DNA from: Candidatus Thorarchaeota archaeon
GTDB lineage: Archaea; Asgardarchaeota; Thorarchaeia; Thorarchaeales; Thorarchaeaceae
Length of the DNA stretch: 64,000 nucleotides
Assembly (NCBI GenBank): GCA_011364905.1
Contig: RDNZ01000006.1
Span: forward strand, 1 to 64,000
Direction: 5' to 3'
The notes below the pieces were generated by a model. That model did no database searches. It was given only the letters and a program-made list of their open reading frames with translations, and had not been told where the DNA came from. A program made the translations under genes and the position numbers. Of this stretch, positions 63,304 through 64,000 are shown in pieces. Each line of letters starts with the position of its first letter. Within the stretch, counting starts at the first letter, position 1.

Positions 63304-63882
63304 CTATTTCTCACCTCCATCCTCGCTATTGGAGCTCTTCATATCACTCAGTTGTTTGTTGACCCAATTGAGTTCATGCTGCAGGTAAGAACGATACTGT
63401 TTTAGGAACTCGAGGTGTTTCTGAGAGCAACTGCCAGTTTCGCATCTGGCCTTCATGGCTGCAAATCCAATTGGGCTACGTTCACGAACGGTCCAGTCCA
63501 ATAGAGGCGCAGCCGCCCTCTCACCAGCCTGACTCACAAGAAAACGCCAGATTTTTCCCTGAGCGCCCCACTCAACATCGAGGTTTTGTAGAGCAGCGGA
63601 AAGCACTTGTTTTCCCTTTTGGGTCAGTTGATATTCAACAGTGTCCGGCCCTTCTTCTTGAAGGACATGAGTGCCTTGGATCAACTCCTTTTCGACCAGT
63701 CGATGAAGCGCAGGATAGATAGTCCCGCTCTTTACCCTCCTTGGCCCAAGGCGTTCTCCAAGTTTCTGGATTACGATGTATCCATGAGCTGGATTGTTCT
63801 TTAGAATTGCGAGAATGAGCAGTTCAACTGGACTGAGTCTTGTCCCTTGAGATGTGTGCCTGCTCATACCATGGAAAGCCAT
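63304..63882 (-). CDS. PadR-family transcriptional regulator
   Basis: The 192-residue regulator has a PadR winged helix (about 15-95) with SPVELLILAILKNNPAHGYI, SGTIYPALHRLVEKELI and DTVEYQLTQKGKQVL. A C-terminal dimerisation region with paired helices (SQKHLEFLKQYRSYLQHELNWV) follows, as in two-domain PadR proteins. It is followed by a coupled small gene and preceded by three palindromic sites, so autoregulation is likely. PadR proteins usually respond to toxic compounds or metals; the signal here is unknown. The start is the ATG at 63882, with another ATG five codons in. Confidence 0.88.
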   Translation of the reverse strand: MAFHGMSRHTSQGTRLSPVELLILAILKNNPAHGYIVIQKLGERLGPRRVKSGTIYPALHRLVEKELIQGTHVLQEEGPDTVEYQLTQKGKQVLSAALQNLDVEWGAQGKIWRFLVSQAGERAAAPLLDWTVRERSPIGFAAMKARCETGSCSQKHLEFLKQYRSYLQHELNWVNKQLSDMKSSNSEDGGEK

Positions 63883-63940
63883 ATGTAGACACCAACTTAT
63901 GTAGAGCTCTACTTATGCTATGTAGACATCTACATATAAG
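63882..63940 (-). promoter_or_regulatory. PadR operator cluster overlapping its TATA box
   Basis: TATGTAGA CA TCTACATA (63919-63936) is a palindrome with eight-base arms, containing the ATGT-N8-ACAT pattern known for PadR sites. GTAGAGCTCTAC (63901-63912) is a second palindrome, and a half-site TATGTAGAC lies at 63882-63890, over the start codon. The first palindrome overlaps the TATA-like CTTATATG on the minus strand (63933-63940). Binding there would block transcription of the PadR gene. Confidence 0.65.
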
Positions 63941-64000
63941 TCTTGAGCAATGTTGTGAGTATTATAGACGTGCCATTGACATTGGGATCGGCCACGACAA

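Noticed and set aside
1..64000. CRISPR arrays, transposases, integrases and rRNA genes
   Set aside because: I looked for direct-repeat arrays, transposase or integrase motifs and rRNA-like sequence and saw none.

Overview
The window looks like a chromosomal segment of an archaeon, most probably an Asgard archaeon of the Thorarchaeota/Lokiarchaeota type (inference, no marker gene such as rRNA is present). The evidence is the mix of archaeal and eukaryote-like families: a gelsolin-like domain protein, an EMC3/TMCO1-type membrane insertase relative, B-box-like zinc-finger membrane proteins, a Kelch-containing surface protein, HEAT-repeat proteins, a MoxR AAA ATPase with its VWA partner, coenzyme F420 gamma-glutamyl ligase (CofE), KaiC/RecA-like ATPases with stand-alone receiver domains, a geranylgeranyl-reductase-type flavoprotein, and surface proteins with an N-terminal signal and one C-terminal membrane anchor. 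Promoters are archaeal TATA type. Start codons include many GTG and TTG. I saw no rRNA, tRNA, CRISPR array or transposase.

Layout. 1-2.6 kb: 3' end of a large Kelch/fibronectin/calcineurin-like surface phosphoesterase. 2.7-8.4 kb: unknown protein, MFS exporter, PRC-barrel protein, DinB-fold protein, bacterial-type phosphofructokinase, CorA transporter. 8.5-16.7 kb: a peptide-binding protein whose two halves appear in swapped order, a FAD amine oxidase-like enzyme, an orphan ECF-type S component, pyroglutamyl peptidase, LysE exporter, DUF389 membrane protein, and an acyl-CoA dehydrogenase relative lacking the usual catalytic Glu. 17-24.4 kb: a signalling block with an ArsR/SurR-like regulator, a RecA/KaiC-like protein without Walker A, three stand-alone receivers, a double RecA ATPase, a TPR protein and an active-looking KaiC-type ATPase, with no histidine kinase in sight. 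25-27.3 kb: AT-rich, gene-poor, ending in a GC-richer stretch full of nested inverted repeats that may be a structured RNA.

27.3-36.5 kb: geranylgeranyl-reductase-type flavoprotein, HEAT protein, small unknown protein, EMC3-like protein, a second structured non-coding stretch, a DUF362 iron-sulfur candidate, and a three-gene run of Lys-rich/coiled-coil, unknown and HEAT-wHTH proteins. 36.5-45.5 kb: two amidohydrolases, a DDAH-like amidinohydrolase, wHTH regulator, gelsolin-like protein, unknown protein, and the VWA/MoxR pair. 45.7-50.3 kb: small membrane proteins, PLP D-cysteine desulfhydrase-like enzyme in an operon with a VIT1-like transporter, and two adjacent zinc-finger membrane proteins. 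50.3-64 kb: adenine deaminase, methyltransferase, two large surface proteins, an ECF S component overlapping cofE, an S9 peptidase, a CcdA/TlpA thiol redox pair, and a PadR regulator with palindromic operators and a small partner gene.

No single classical pathway dominates. The most coherent groups are the KaiC/receiver signalling block, the MoxR/VWA pair, the CcdA/TlpA pair, the ECF-S/cofE operon and the zinc-finger membrane pair. Several gene starts were revised from ribosome-binding sites; one gene appears to begin at a CTG codon.
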